From Tenacibaculum todarodis (GTDB lineage Bacteria > Bacteroidota > Bacteroidia > Flavobacteriales > Flavobacteriaceae): 64,000 nucleotides of DNA. The stretch lies in contig NZ_CP018155.1 of assembly GCF_001889045.1 (NCBI RefSeq), positions 2,916,001-2,980,000 of the forward strand. Direction: 5' to 3'. Position 1 is the first letter of the stretch. Each line of letters starts with the position of its first letter. The position numbers and the translations under genes are program-made. The notes beneath the pieces are model-generated. The model saw only the letters and a list, made by a program, of their open reading frames with translations. It did not search any database and was not told the DNA's origin. Below are positions 8,313 through 16,706 of the stretch, piece by piece.

Positions 8313-9761
8313 TTAAGATTTCCGATGTTTCCCTCTTGGTCCATCACCTTCTTTTAGTACAATTTCGGAATGTAATAATTTTGCAGCTTCTGCAGAACTT
8401 TTTACTTTGGAAGTACTTCTGTTTATCATTTCAGATTCAAAAGCAGTTAGTACACTTTTTCGGATTCCAACTTCTTTCCAATTAGATAAAGAGTTGCAGT
8501 TTTTTGTAATTCCGCGAGCTAACGCCAAAGCATCTAACAAAGCTTGATTTGCTCCTTGACCTTTAAACGGACTCATAGGATGCGCAGCGTCTCCAATTAA
8601 GGTTGCTTTATGTCCTTTTTCTAATTGTTCTGGTTGTAATACATCACGATCATAAACAGGATAACCAGAAATTTGTGCTTCGTTTGTAGTGGCTACAATT
8701 TGTGGAATAGGATTATGCCATTGCGTTCTTTTTTTAGCTTCCTCTTTAAGTGCTTTTGTACCTTGAATATTCAGGTTTTTTGCTTCTTTCTCTGATATTG
8801 GGAAGCTTAATTGCCACATAATATTTTCTGAATCATAAGGCATCATGTAAATGCGTTCAAATCCGTTTGCAGTTTGAAATACCGTTGCTGAATCTAATAA
8901 TGGACTTTCAATATCTTCTAAATTTTTTAGAGGACAAATTCCTAAAATTACGATACAACCTAAATATCGTAAAGGAGATGTGTTTTCATCAATAAGAAAT
9001 TTTCTTACCGTACTTCTAATTCCATCCGCTCCAACTACAAGATTTGCTTTGGTCGTTTTTATTTCATCATTTACTTGAAATTTCAATTCAACATTTTCAG
9101 TATCAGATTCCTTAAAACTTAACAATTGATGTCCCCATTTTATAGCATTACTTTCGCCAAGTTGCTCCAATAAAGCTAAACGCAAAGATTGTCTTGCAAT
9201 GTGCACATTTGTGTGTTTTGGAGCTGTTTTGTCTTCCGATCTTCCCCATTTTCTAATTCCCCATTCGCCAATAATTTTTCCTTTGGAAGTATGTACTACA
9301 TGTTTTGTTGAGGTTATTCCTTCTTTTAATTCAAGAATTCCTAAACCTGCCATTGCTTTACTTGCTTGTTGTAACGTAAGTCCGTAGCCTTGAGATCGAG
9401 CATTGAAGTCGAGGTCTCGTTCATAAAGTGTAAATGGAATTCCACGATGTAAACAAGCTACAGCTAGTGCAACGCCTCCAATTCCGCCACCAATTATAGC
9501 AATGTTTGGGTGTTTTTCTGTTTCAGTTTTGGGTTTCTGTTTAGAAGAAATTAATCCAGAACCATTACATTTAGCACACGTTTGTAATTGACTTTTAGGT
9601 GGAATTGGAGCAGTTCCTTCAGAATTTGAATTATTGAATTTTTCTAATTCCGCTTTATAGTTCAGTCTTGCTTTTTTTGAAAGGCGTTGTTTTTTTTTGC
9701 CTTCACCTTTACAGTTTTTGCAAATAACCCAAAAATTATCTTTGTCCTTAGTTTCTTTCAC
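8313..9761 (-). CDS. FAD-dependent monooxygenase with N-terminal DnaJ-like zinc module
   Basis: 482 aa with a GTG start whose G overlaps the TAG stop of the upstream methyltransferase gene, suggesting translational coupling. Residues 10-68 carry two CxxCxGxG units (C14/C17 and C62/C65), like the zinc-binding repeats of the DnaJ central domain. From residue 85 a PHBH-type flavin monooxygenase follows: GxGxxG dinucleotide motif GGGIGG at 91-96, VVGADGIRSTVRKF in the middle, and the FAD ribityl-binding GDAAHPMSPFKGQGAN near 400. The enzyme class hydroxylates aromatic or lipophilic substrates with NAD(P)H and oxygen. The zinc module is an unusual extension and may bind a partner or sense metal or thiol state (inference). 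Confidence 0.85.
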   Translation of the reverse strand: MKETKDKDNFWVICKNCKGEGKKKQRLSKKARLNYKAELEKFNNSNSEGTAPIPPKSQLQTCAKCNGSGLISSKQKPKTETEKHPNIAIIGGGIGGVALAVACLHRGIPFTLYERDLDFNARSQGYGLTLQQASKAMAGLGILELKEGITSTKHVVHTSKGKIIGEWGIRKWGRSEDKTAPKHTNVHIARQSLRLALLEQLGESNAIKWGHQLLSFKESDTENVELKFQVNDEIKTTKANLVVGADGIRSTVRKFLIDENTSPLRYLGCIVILGICPLKNLEDIESPLLDSATVFQTANGFERIYMMPYDSENIMWQLSFPISEKEAKNLNIQGTKALKEEAKKRTQWHNPIPQIVATTNEAQISGYPVYDRDVLQPEQLEKGHKATLIGDAAHPMSPFKGQGANQALLDALALARGITKNCNSLSNWKEVGIRKSVLTAFESEMINRSTSKVKSSAEAAKLLHSEIVLKEGDGPRGKHRKS

Positions 9762-10582
9762 TATTTCTTAACTACTATCATCATATGCGGACTAAAAGGT
9801 AACAAATACTCATCATTTTGAGTGAGGTTTTGTAAAGCTTTTAAAGTTTTAGATTTTTGTTTGTCAATCATATTTGCAAAATATTCATTATCCAACCAAA
9901 TAATTCCTTCAACGGCAAAAAGATTAACAAAATTTAAATCTTGTTCTAAAAACTCTGCTTTTAAACCTGCTGGTTTGTGATAAAAAGCGTCTGCTAATAA
10001 AAACGGAAAATCTTTTGGAGCATTGTGAATTCCTGTTGTAAGTTCCTCTTTACACATATCAAAAAATGAGTTAGCATGAATCATCCCGTTCATTAAACCA
10101 ACAACGGTTGAAGCTGTTGCATTAATCCCAAACCCTAAAATAATTCCGCCTTTTTTCAAAACTCTTTTAGCTTCTAAAATGGCAGTAACTCTGTCTTCTC
10201 TTTTTTGCAAATGATATAAAGGTCCGTGTAAAATTACCAAATCAGCAGTGTTGTCTTCAAAAGGTAATTTTTTAGCTTCACCAATTGTAATAGAAAATGG
10301 ATTTTGTAGTTTTTTGGCTCTTTGTTCCGCTAATTTAATGTGTTTTAAAACAGGCTCTACTAAATGAACTTTGTGTTCTTTTTTAGCCAACCATTCGCTG
10401 TATTTTCCAGTTCCGCCACCAACATCAATTATAGTAGCATTTTTCTTAGTAATATGAAGTTGAATAAGTTCTTTAATTCTTTCAAATTCAAAAATACCCA
10501 TTCCTTTTTCTAGCCTAGTTTCTTCAGATGCTTTGTTGTAGAAATTTTCTAATTCTTTACTGATAAGTTTACCTTTTTTCAC
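9761..10582 (-). CDS. Class I SAM-dependent methyltransferase
   Basis: 273 aa. SAM-binding motif I is IIDVGGGTGKYSEWLAKK, followed by motif II HLVEPV and LVILHGPLYHLQKREDR, a Methyltransf_11/25 pattern. The C-terminal part (NAPKDFPFLLADAFYHKP) is typical of small-molecule methyltransferases in Bacteroidota. Substrate unknown. It lies between the SigZ-like gene (30-bp gap) and the FAD monooxygenase gene (1-bp overlap), so these genes are probably one transcript. Confidence 0.85.
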   Translation of the reverse strand: MKKGKLISKELENFYNKASEETRLEKGMGIFEFERIKELIQLHITKKNATIIDVGGGTGKYSEWLAKKEHKVHLVEPVLKHIKLAEQRAKKLQNPFSITIGEAKKLPFEDNTADLVILHGPLYHLQKREDRVTAILEAKRVLKKGGIILGFGINATASTVVGLMNGMIHANSFFDMCKEELTTGIHNAPKDFPFLLADAFYHKPAGLKAEFLEQDLNFVNLFAVEGIIWLDNEYFANMIDKQKSKTLKALQNLTQNDEYLLPFSPHMMIVVKK

Positions 10583-10612
10583 CTTAAAAATTTAAGAGAT
10601 AAAAGTAGATAA

Positions 10613-11152
10613 TTAATTACAGATTTTACAGTCTTCTTTCTCTTGAATTTCGCCAACTAAATTCCCTTTAGTATTCATTACAAAACCACAGCAATCCATA
10701 AAACCTTCAGCAATTAATTTACGTGCACGTTGTATTTGAGATTTTGTAGTTGGTAAAGTTTGTTTTAATTGCTCAGCAACTTCTTGCTGTTTTAATCCTT
10801 TTATGTCAGATAAAAACAACGGATCTCTATATTTTTTAGGTAAGTTTTTTAGGATTCCGCGAAGACAATCTTTTTCTGTATGGACATTATCTTCAATCTC
10901 AGTTTTGCTTTCAAAATTGGCCATTTCTACAGTTTTATTTGTGGTTTTCCAATAATCTAAAATTGAATTTCGAGCAATAGAAAAACACCAGGATTTTAAT
11001 TTAGTAATGTCTTTTAAAGTATGTAGTTTAGTGTGAATTTTAATAAAAGAGTCTTGCAAAATATCATCAGCAATAGTTTTTTCTTTTACTTTGCTGATGA
11101 TAAAATTTTGTAAATCTGTATGATATTTAGTCCAAACCTCTTGTGTAGTCAT
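10613..11152 (-). CDS. sigZ: RNA polymerase sigma factor, SigZ-like, with cysteine tail
   Basis: 179 aa ECF-type sigma-70 factor. Region 2 is ADDILQDSFIKIHTKL with KSWCFSIARNSILDYW; region 4 is LPKKYRDPLFLSDIKGLKQQEVAEQL with the recognition helix TKSQIQRARKLI. The protein ends in a tail with C154, C155, C175 and C178 (CC ... CKIC), which matches the SigZ type as I know it and could hold a metal ion or a redox switch. No anti-sigma gene is adjacent, which makes direct sensing through the tail plausible (inference). The metallothionein-like gene lies upstream and a methyltransferase and monooxygenase downstream, all on the same strand. Confidence 0.85.
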   Translation of the reverse strand: MTTQEVWTKYHTDLQNFIISKVKEKTIADDILQDSFIKIHTKLHTLKDITKLKSWCFSIARNSILDYWKTTNKTVEMANFESKTEIEDNVHTEKDCLRGILKNLPKKYRDPLFLSDIKGLKQQEVAEQLKQTLPTTKSQIQRARKLIAEGFMDCCGFVMNTKGNLVGEIQEKEDCKICN

Positions 11153-11164
11153 AATAAATTTGTG

Positions 11165-11222
11165 TCATTGCGAGGAAACGAAGTAACCTTTTAATTTATA
11201 AAGATAGTTACTTCCTTCCTCG
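11165..11222. repeat. Imperfect inverted repeat, REP-like dispersed element
   Basis: The arms 11171-11187 (cgaggaaacgaagtaac) and 11207-11222 (gttacttccttcctcg) pair over about 16 positions around a 19-bp loop. The left arm is preceded by gtcattg, so the unit begins GTCATTGCGAGGAA, a start seen in short dispersed palindromic repeats of many bacteria. It sits between the metallothionein-like and sigma-factor genes and in RNA would form a stable stem that could attenuate or punctuate the transcript. Confidence 0.6.
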
Positions 11223-11238
11223 TAATAATAGGGTTTAA

Positions 11239-11346
11239 TTAACAATTACAATTGTTGCAAGTACAAGTATCACAAGTGCAATTTTTACAATCTCCGTTTA
11301 AACATTCTACACAGGTACAGCTACATTGGTTTTTATAATTTTCCAT
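11239..11346 (-). CDS. Metallothionein-like cysteine-rich peptide (35 aa)
   Basis: This small ORF is easily missed. It encodes 35 residues, 11 of them cysteine (8, 10, 12, 15, 20, 23, 25, 28, 30, 33, 35), arranged as CxC and CxxC with polar spacers, for example CSCTCVEC and CTCDTCTCNNCNC. It has no aromatic residue beyond Y4, no signal peptide and no hydrophobic core, which is the composition of metallothioneins. Chelation of Cu, Zn or Cd in the cytoplasm is inferred. It runs in the same direction as the SigZ-like gene, 86 bp upstream of it with an inverted repeat between, so it may be a target of or partner to that sigma factor. No homologue was checked. Confidence 0.65.
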   Translation of the reverse strand: MENYKNQCSCTCVECLNGDCKNCTCDTCTCNNCNC

Positions 11347-11410
11347 GATTCTAAATTTATAGTTCACTTAATAGACGTAACAATTATAAAAAAGATGCAA
11401 AAATAATGGA

Positions 11411-13024
11411 TTAATATACTTTTTCTCCATTTACAAAGGTCGAAACAGCTTTGGTTTTTGGTAATTTATTGCCCTCAACTTTCATAATATCTTGATTTAA
11501 AATAACAAAATCTGCAAATTTTCCTACTTCAATAGAACCTTTTTCATTTTCTTCAAAATTTGAATAAGCAGCCCAAATTGTCATTCCTTTTAAGGTTTCT
11601 TCTCTGGTTAAAGCATTTTCCATTTGATATCCATTTACGGGATAGTTGTCAATGTCTTTCCTTATTGTAGCAGCGTAAAATGTTAAAAACGGATTTACTT
11701 GTTCTACCGGAAAATCTGTTCCCAAAGCAATTTTACCGTAATTATTTAATAAATCTTTGAATGCATAAGCACCTTTTACACGTTCTTTTCCAACTCTATC
11801 TCCAGCCCAGTACATGTCTGAAGTTGCATGTGTAGGTTGAACAGATGGTAAAATATTATCAAAATTTTTGAAATCTTCTGGTGATATTATTTGTGCATGT
11901 TCAATTCTCCAACGTCTATTTTTTACACTTTTTAAAACATCTTTATAGGTTTTTAACAACCAAGTATTTGCAGAATCTCCAATTGCGTGTGTGTTCATTT
12001 GAAATTCTGAATTAGCAATTTGTTTTGCCAATTCTTGATACCTTTCAGGTGAATAAATTAAAGCACCAAAATGATTTTCTCTGTCGGAATATGGTTTGCG
12101 CATTGCAGCTCCTCTGGAACCTAAAGCACCATCTCCATACACTTTAAACGAGCGGACATTTAGTCTATCAGTTTTTGTAATTCCTTTGTTAATGTAATAA
12201 TCTATTTCTTTTTGATTATCACCAGAAACCATTGCGTACACACGCATTTTTAAACTTCCAACTTGTTGTAAACTGTCTATTAATTCGATTGTGTTTTTGC
12301 TAATTCCAGCATCATCAACTGTAGTTAAACCATACGAAAATGATATTTTTTGAGCATCTAACAAACCTTGAATTGCTTCTTTTTTTGAAGTTGAAGGAAA
12401 TTTTATAAAATCCATTGCAGCATCAATTAAAACACCAGTCATTTTTCCGTTTTTCATCATAATTTCACCACCAGAAACTTTAGTGTCTTTTGTAATACCT
12501 GATAAATCTATTGCAGCCTGATTAACTAACAATGCGTGTCCATCAACTCTTCCAACTGCAACAGGTATTGTTGGAAAAAGTTTATCTAATTTTTCTTTTG
12601 TCGGAAATTCTTTAACTTCCCAATCGTTTTGATCCCAACCACGACCCGTGATAAAAGTTGTGTTTTTTTCTTTTTGAAAAGCAACCAGTTTTTCTAAAAC
12701 TTCATCGTAACTTTTTGTGCCTTCTAAACTAACTTTTTGTTGCTGTAAACCCATTCTGTAAAAATGGCAATGTGCATCAATTAAACCAGGAACTATAGTT
12801 TGATTTTTTGCATCGATTGTATTTTCTGATTGATATTTTTCATGAATTTCTTCCGAAGAACCAACCGCAATAAATTTACCATCTTTTATGGCAAAAGCTT
12901 CTGCTTTATCAAAATTAGAATTTACTGTATAAGAGTTTGCGTTGATAACTAACATATCTACATTTTCTTTTTTACAAGAAACTGCAATTAATAAAAAACT
13001 AAGTATATAAATAAATTTTTTCAT
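11411..13024 (-). CDS. Amidohydrolase family 3 (YtcJ-like) lipoprotein
   Basis: 537 aa with a lipoprotein signal (LLIAVSC, C17). The amidohydrolase metal site starts with H85 and H87 in GLIDAHCHF; later motifs include HAIGDSANTW, HAQIISPEDF and the catalytic aspartate in LGTDFPVEQ. The C-terminal strand pair FADFVILNQDIMKVEGN returns to the small beta domain as in family 3 amidohydrolases. The family hydrolyses amide bonds of N-acyl or cyclic substrates; the specific substrate is unknown. The ATG overlaps the stop of the DoxX gene by 4 bp, so the two are translationally coupled. Confidence 0.88.
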   Translation of the reverse strand: MKKFIYILSFLLIAVSCKKENVDMLVINANSYTVNSNFDKAEAFAIKDGKFIAVGSSEEIHEKYQSENTIDAKNQTIVPGLIDAHCHFYRMGLQQQKVSLEGTKSYDEVLEKLVAFQKEKNTTFITGRGWDQNDWEVKEFPTKEKLDKLFPTIPVAVGRVDGHALLVNQAAIDLSGITKDTKVSGGEIMMKNGKMTGVLIDAAMDFIKFPSTSKKEAIQGLLDAQKISFSYGLTTVDDAGISKNTIELIDSLQQVGSLKMRVYAMVSGDNQKEIDYYINKGITKTDRLNVRSFKVYGDGALGSRGAAMRKPYSDRENHFGALIYSPERYQELAKQIANSEFQMNTHAIGDSANTWLLKTYKDVLKSVKNRRWRIEHAQIISPEDFKNFDNILPSVQPTHATSDMYWAGDRVGKERVKGAYAFKDLLNNYGKIALGTDFPVEQVNPFLTFYAATIRKDIDNYPVNGYQMENALTREETLKGMTIWAAYSNFEENEKGSIEVGKFADFVILNQDIMKVEGNKLPKTKAVSTFVNGEKVY

Positions 13025-13383
13025 GAGTGTAAATAGATTAAATAAGCTGCATATAATAATACAAATTGTAAAGGAAGTCTTATTATAGCTAACTTTTTAG
13101 AACCAATTGCTGGTTTCTCTTTTGTTAGATCCCAAATATGTAATGGGAGAAAAATGAGCATCAAAATAAAAAAACCAATGGCTGAATTTTTTGCAGTTTG
13201 ATTAAATAATAAACCAATTCCAATAGCCATTTCCAAAAAACCAGCAATATAATTTACCGTTAATTTAGGTAACGGCTTTGGAATAAAACCATTAAAAAAC
13301 TTCGGTTTTATAAAATGCATAACCCCAGCATAGATTAAGAATAGCCCAAAAATTATACGAATTACCAAAATAAACGTCTCCAT
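13021..13383 (-). CDS. DoxX family inner-membrane protein
   Basis: 120 aa with four predicted membrane helices: ILVIRIIFGLFLIYAGVMHF, TVNYIAGFLEMAIGIGLLF, SAIGFFILMLIFLPLHIW and LPLQFVLLYAAYLIY. The G-x-H-F in helix 1 and the FIPKPLPK loop fit DoxX/MauE-like proteins, whose function is poorly defined and often linked to quinone or thiol redox systems. It overlaps the amidohydrolase gene by 4 bp and starts 2 bp after the stop of the M28 peptidase gene, giving a three-gene operon. Confidence 0.8.
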   Translation of the reverse strand: METFILVIRIIFGLFLIYAGVMHFIKPKFFNGFIPKPLPKLTVNYIAGFLEMAIGIGLLFNQTAKNSAIGFFILMLIFLPLHIWDLTKEKPAIGSKKLAIIRLPLQFVLLYAAYLIYLHS

Positions 13384-13385
13384 AT

Positions 13386-14819
13386 TTATGGCTTTAAAAC
13401 TTCTTGGTTGTATAAATATTTATCCATTAAATAGACAATACTAGCCATAGAAGCACTACCTAATTCAAGCTCTCTTTTGTTTACTTTATCAAAGGTATCT
13501 GAAGCTGCATGGTGATAATCAAAATAACGCTGAGAGTCTGGTCTGTAACCAACAAGTGTTACGTGATCGTCTTTTAATGGTCCAATATCGGCACCACTTC
13601 CTCCTTTAACAATGTCGTGTAAACCGTAAGGTTTTAATAATTTTTTCCAGCTTTGTAATAAGTGAATATTGTTGTCATTTGCATCAATTGAAAAACCGCG
13701 AGGAGTGTGTCCGCCAGCATCAGATTCTAATGCTCCAATGTGTAATTCACCATTTACTTTGGCTAAACGTGCGTATTCATTTGCACCACGCATTCCGTTT
13801 TCTTCATTCATAAAGAATACAATTCGTAAGGTGTTTTTGGGTTTAATGTTATTTTTCTTAAACAAATAAGCAACTTCTAAAGATTGCACAATTCCTGTTC
13901 CATCATCGTGAGCGCCATCACCCAAATCCCAAGAATCTAAATGACCACCAACAACCATAATTTTATCTGGATTTTCAGTTCCTTTTATTTCGCCAACTAC
14001 ATTAAAAGATGGTGCATCTGGTAATGTTTTACAACTTTGCTTTAAGTAGAATTTTAACTTCGGATTTTCTTTTAAATGTGCACTTAAAATTTCTGCTCCA
14101 CGAGAACTAATTGCTGCTGAAGGAATATATTGTTCTTCTGGAATATCTCCATAACCCATTGAACCTGTATGTGGATAATCGTCAATTCCATTTGTCATAG
14201 AACGCACGATTACAGCTTTTGCTCCAAATTTACCAACAGTTGCTGCACCAGCAAAACGTTGACCAACACATCCGCCGTAGGCTTTAAAAGTATTTATTAA
14301 AGTGTTATCAAAACGACCATTAAAAAACACAATTTTACCGTTTGCTTTTTCTCCTAAGTTTTCAGCTTCTTCTACACTTTTTACTTCAATTATTTCTCCC
14401 GTAATTCCGTTTGAAGGTGTAGCAATAGAACCGCCTAAAGCACAAACAGGAACGTTTATTTTTTGCCCGTTAAAAGTATAGTTAGCAACTTCTTTATCGC
14501 CTCGAACCCAATGTGGAACCATAACTGGTTGTAACCAAACAGAATCTAAACCAACTTCTTTCATTAATTTTTCTCCCCAGATTACAGATTTTGCTGCGCC
14601 TTCCGAACCAGATAACCTGCTTCCAACATTGCTTGTTAAATCTCGTAACCATTCATAGGATTTTCCTTCAGTTAAAGCTGAACTAAACAGTTGTTTAATG
14701 TTAGTTGAATCTATTTTTTCTTCAGAAGAAAAAGAATTGATATTGTAGCTGTTTTTATTTTCTTGCTTACATGAAACAATTAAAATAAGTCCAAAAAGTA
14801 GTATTGAAAGTTTTTTCAT
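13386..14819 (-). CDS. M28 family metallopeptidase (carboxypeptidase Q-like), lipoprotein
   Basis: 477 aa with lipobox cysteine C17 (LILIVSC). A protease-associated-type insert (about 130-250) precedes the M28 zinc domain. Metal ligands and catalytic residues are visible: H293 in GGHLDSWDLG, the bridging aspartate in HDDGTG (305-306), the glutamates in NEENGMRG (about 337-338), the aspartate in ESDAGG and the histidine in YHHAASDT. It should release amino acids from peptides in the periplasm. It is first in an operon with the DoxX and amidohydrolase genes, suggesting joint uptake or processing of amide-bonded nutrients (inference). Confidence 0.9.
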   Translation of the reverse strand: MKKLSILLFGLILIVSCKQENKNSYNINSFSSEEKIDSTNIKQLFSSALTEGKSYEWLRDLTSNVGSRLSGSEGAAKSVIWGEKLMKEVGLDSVWLQPVMVPHWVRGDKEVANYTFNGQKINVPVCALGGSIATPSNGITGEIIEVKSVEEAENLGEKANGKIVFFNGRFDNTLINTFKAYGGCVGQRFAGAATVGKFGAKAVIVRSMTNGIDDYPHTGSMGYGDIPEEQYIPSAAISSRGAEILSAHLKENPKLKFYLKQSCKTLPDAPSFNVVGEIKGTENPDKIMVVGGHLDSWDLGDGAHDDGTGIVQSLEVAYLFKKNNIKPKNTLRIVFFMNEENGMRGANEYARLAKVNGELHIGALESDAGGHTPRGFSIDANDNNIHLLQSWKKLLKPYGLHDIVKGGSGADIGPLKDDHVTLVGYRPDSQRYFDYHHAASDTFDKVNKRELELGSASMASIVYLMDKYLYNQEVLKP

Positions 14820-14880
14820 TTTGTTGATTTTAAAAGGTAAATCTACAAAAAATAAATCTCAGAATTTAGGCAGCTCTTTC

Positions 14881-16650
14881 TTAAAAATCAAATTTATAAG
14901 TTATTCCTCCTAAAACTTGAAATCCTTGAACATTAAAGTTCGTAAAACGCTGATAATTGTTGTTAAATATGTTGTTTACTTTTAAAAATGCTGATAGATT
15001 ATCGCTAAATTTATAACCACTATTTAAGTTTACATCAAAGTATCTTCCTAAATTAATTGGAGAACTAAGTGAAGGAAACGCACCAGCAAATTGAACATCT
15101 TTTCTGTTGCTAGCAAAATAAATAGTAGTTCCTGCATACCATTTAGCCGTTTTGTATTTGGCAAATAATTCGCTTTTAAGTTTTGGTAAATTCCAAGAAA
15201 ATTCTTGTTGTTTTGGTGTGTATGTATTGAACTCTCCGTTAGCACCAATTACTAAGTTTTTAGAAACATCCCATTCTACTTCACCAAAGAAATTTATGTT
15301 TTTAATATCATCATAAATTACACTAAATGAATTGCCATATTCATATCCTAAAAAGTTTATTCCGCCAGAAGCAATTGTTGTTCCGTCTGATTTGGAATTG
15401 TTGACAGAAAACAACGCCTTATCTTCAAATTGCTTATAACTTATACGAGAATTATAACTTATACTTTGTGATAATTTTCCATTAATACCTCCGTGAAAAT
15501 TATATTTTTCATTAGTCTGTGTGATATATTGTGTTGGTGAGATAAACGGATTTTCATCTGTAAATTGTTTGTAAGAATTTGTGTGTAAATCTCCACCAGC
15601 ACCAATAAATAAGTTAGCAAAGTTTGCAATTATTGGGTATGATATTTTTACATCTGGATATACATAAAATTGACTTAAACTGTTTTCAATATCTGAAGTA
15701 TAGTAAATTTTGGTTCCTAAGTTGATGTCAAAATTATAAAACTTTAATTTGTATGAAGGGTTTAAACCAGCAGTAAAAAAACTATAATCAACCTGATTGG
15801 TGTTTTCGTATGATTGATTAAAGCTCCCGCTTAAATAATCTAAAGAAACATCTAAAATTATTTCGTTAGAGTTACGGATAAATCTATCTAAAGAAAACTG
15901 AAACTGTGGAGCAATAGAGACCGAAACTTCATTACTGTCAAAATCATCATTAAAATAAGATATAGCAACTTTAGCTTGGTTAATATAATTGTCTTCAAAA
16001 GTTATTTTACCATGTAAATTTATAAAACTATAAGCTTGCTCTTCATTTATAGATTCTATAACATTACTGTTATAAGCTGTGTTTGGTAAACCATACCAAT
16101 TGTATTTATTTTGTTCGAAATCTAAACCAACTTTCCAATCGAAATAACGATCTTCTTGTTTGTAATAAAAGTTAGCTAATAAATTAGAATAACTACTATC
16201 CAAATCAGTGTCTTTAACCGGATCGCTAGATGAAATGTATTTTGCATACAAGCCAAAATCATTTTCAAAACGAGTGCTGTGGTGTAAAAAAGTTTCTAAA
16301 TAAGGTGTTGTGTTATTCCCAAAACCAACAGCAAGGTAATTTTTATATAGTTTTTCTCTTTCGCTAAAATCTACACCTTTTAAAGCTCCTTTTTTTGGAG
16401 TAAAAGTTGAAGCTACTGGCGCAGGAAAAATTTGATAACTCAGTTTCTTTTTTTTGCTTTTGTCTGAAAGTTTAATAGTAGGTTTTTTCTTAATTTTAAA
16501 AGCATCTGTAACCTTTGGGGTGTAAGACGAAACTACGTTTACAACTTCAGTTTTTATAGTGTCTTTTACTTTTTTCACAGCAGGTTTATCTTGAGCAAAT
16601 ACAAATTTACCAGCAAACATCAATAGAAATATAAAAAAGTAGTTTTTCAT
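14881..16650 (-). CDS. Outer-membrane beta-barrel protein, TonB-dependent-receptor-like without plug
   Basis: 589 aa. A signal peptide (MKNYFFIFLLMFAGKFVFAQ) is followed by a basic, lysine-rich linker (to about residue 85), then alternating amphipathic strands to the end. The last strands (SAFLKVNNIFNNNYQRF and GGITYKFDF, final residue F) match the C-terminal signature of TonB-dependent receptors, but there is no plug domain and the protein is shorter than a normal receptor. It lies 56 bp downstream of the giant TPR gene, and the pair probably works at the outer membrane. Confidence 0.75.
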   Translation of the reverse strand: MKNYFFIFLLMFAGKFVFAQDKPAVKKVKDTIKTEVVNVVSSYTPKVTDAFKIKKKPTIKLSDKSKKKKLSYQIFPAPVASTFTPKKGALKGVDFSEREKLYKNYLAVGFGNNTTPYLETFLHHSTRFENDFGLYAKYISSSDPVKDTDLDSSYSNLLANFYYKQEDRYFDWKVGLDFEQNKYNWYGLPNTAYNSNVIESINEEQAYSFINLHGKITFEDNYINQAKVAISYFNDDFDSNEVSVSIAPQFQFSLDRFIRNSNEIILDVSLDYLSGSFNQSYENTNQVDYSFFTAGLNPSYKLKFYNFDINLGTKIYYTSDIENSLSQFYVYPDVKISYPIIANFANLFIGAGGDLHTNSYKQFTDENPFISPTQYITQTNEKYNFHGGINGKLSQSISYNSRISYKQFEDKALFSVNNSKSDGTTIASGGINFLGYEYGNSFSVIYDDIKNINFFGEVEWDVSKNLVIGANGEFNTYTPKQQEFSWNLPKLKSELFAKYKTAKWYAGTTIYFASNRKDVQFAGAFPSLSSPINLGRYFDVNLNSGYKFSDNLSAFLKVNNIFNNNYQRFTNFNVQGFQVLGGITYKFDF

Positions 16651-16706
16651 TTTTTTTGTTTAAATTCTTAACAATAGTACTAACACTATTAAATGCCTAT
16701 TATGGG

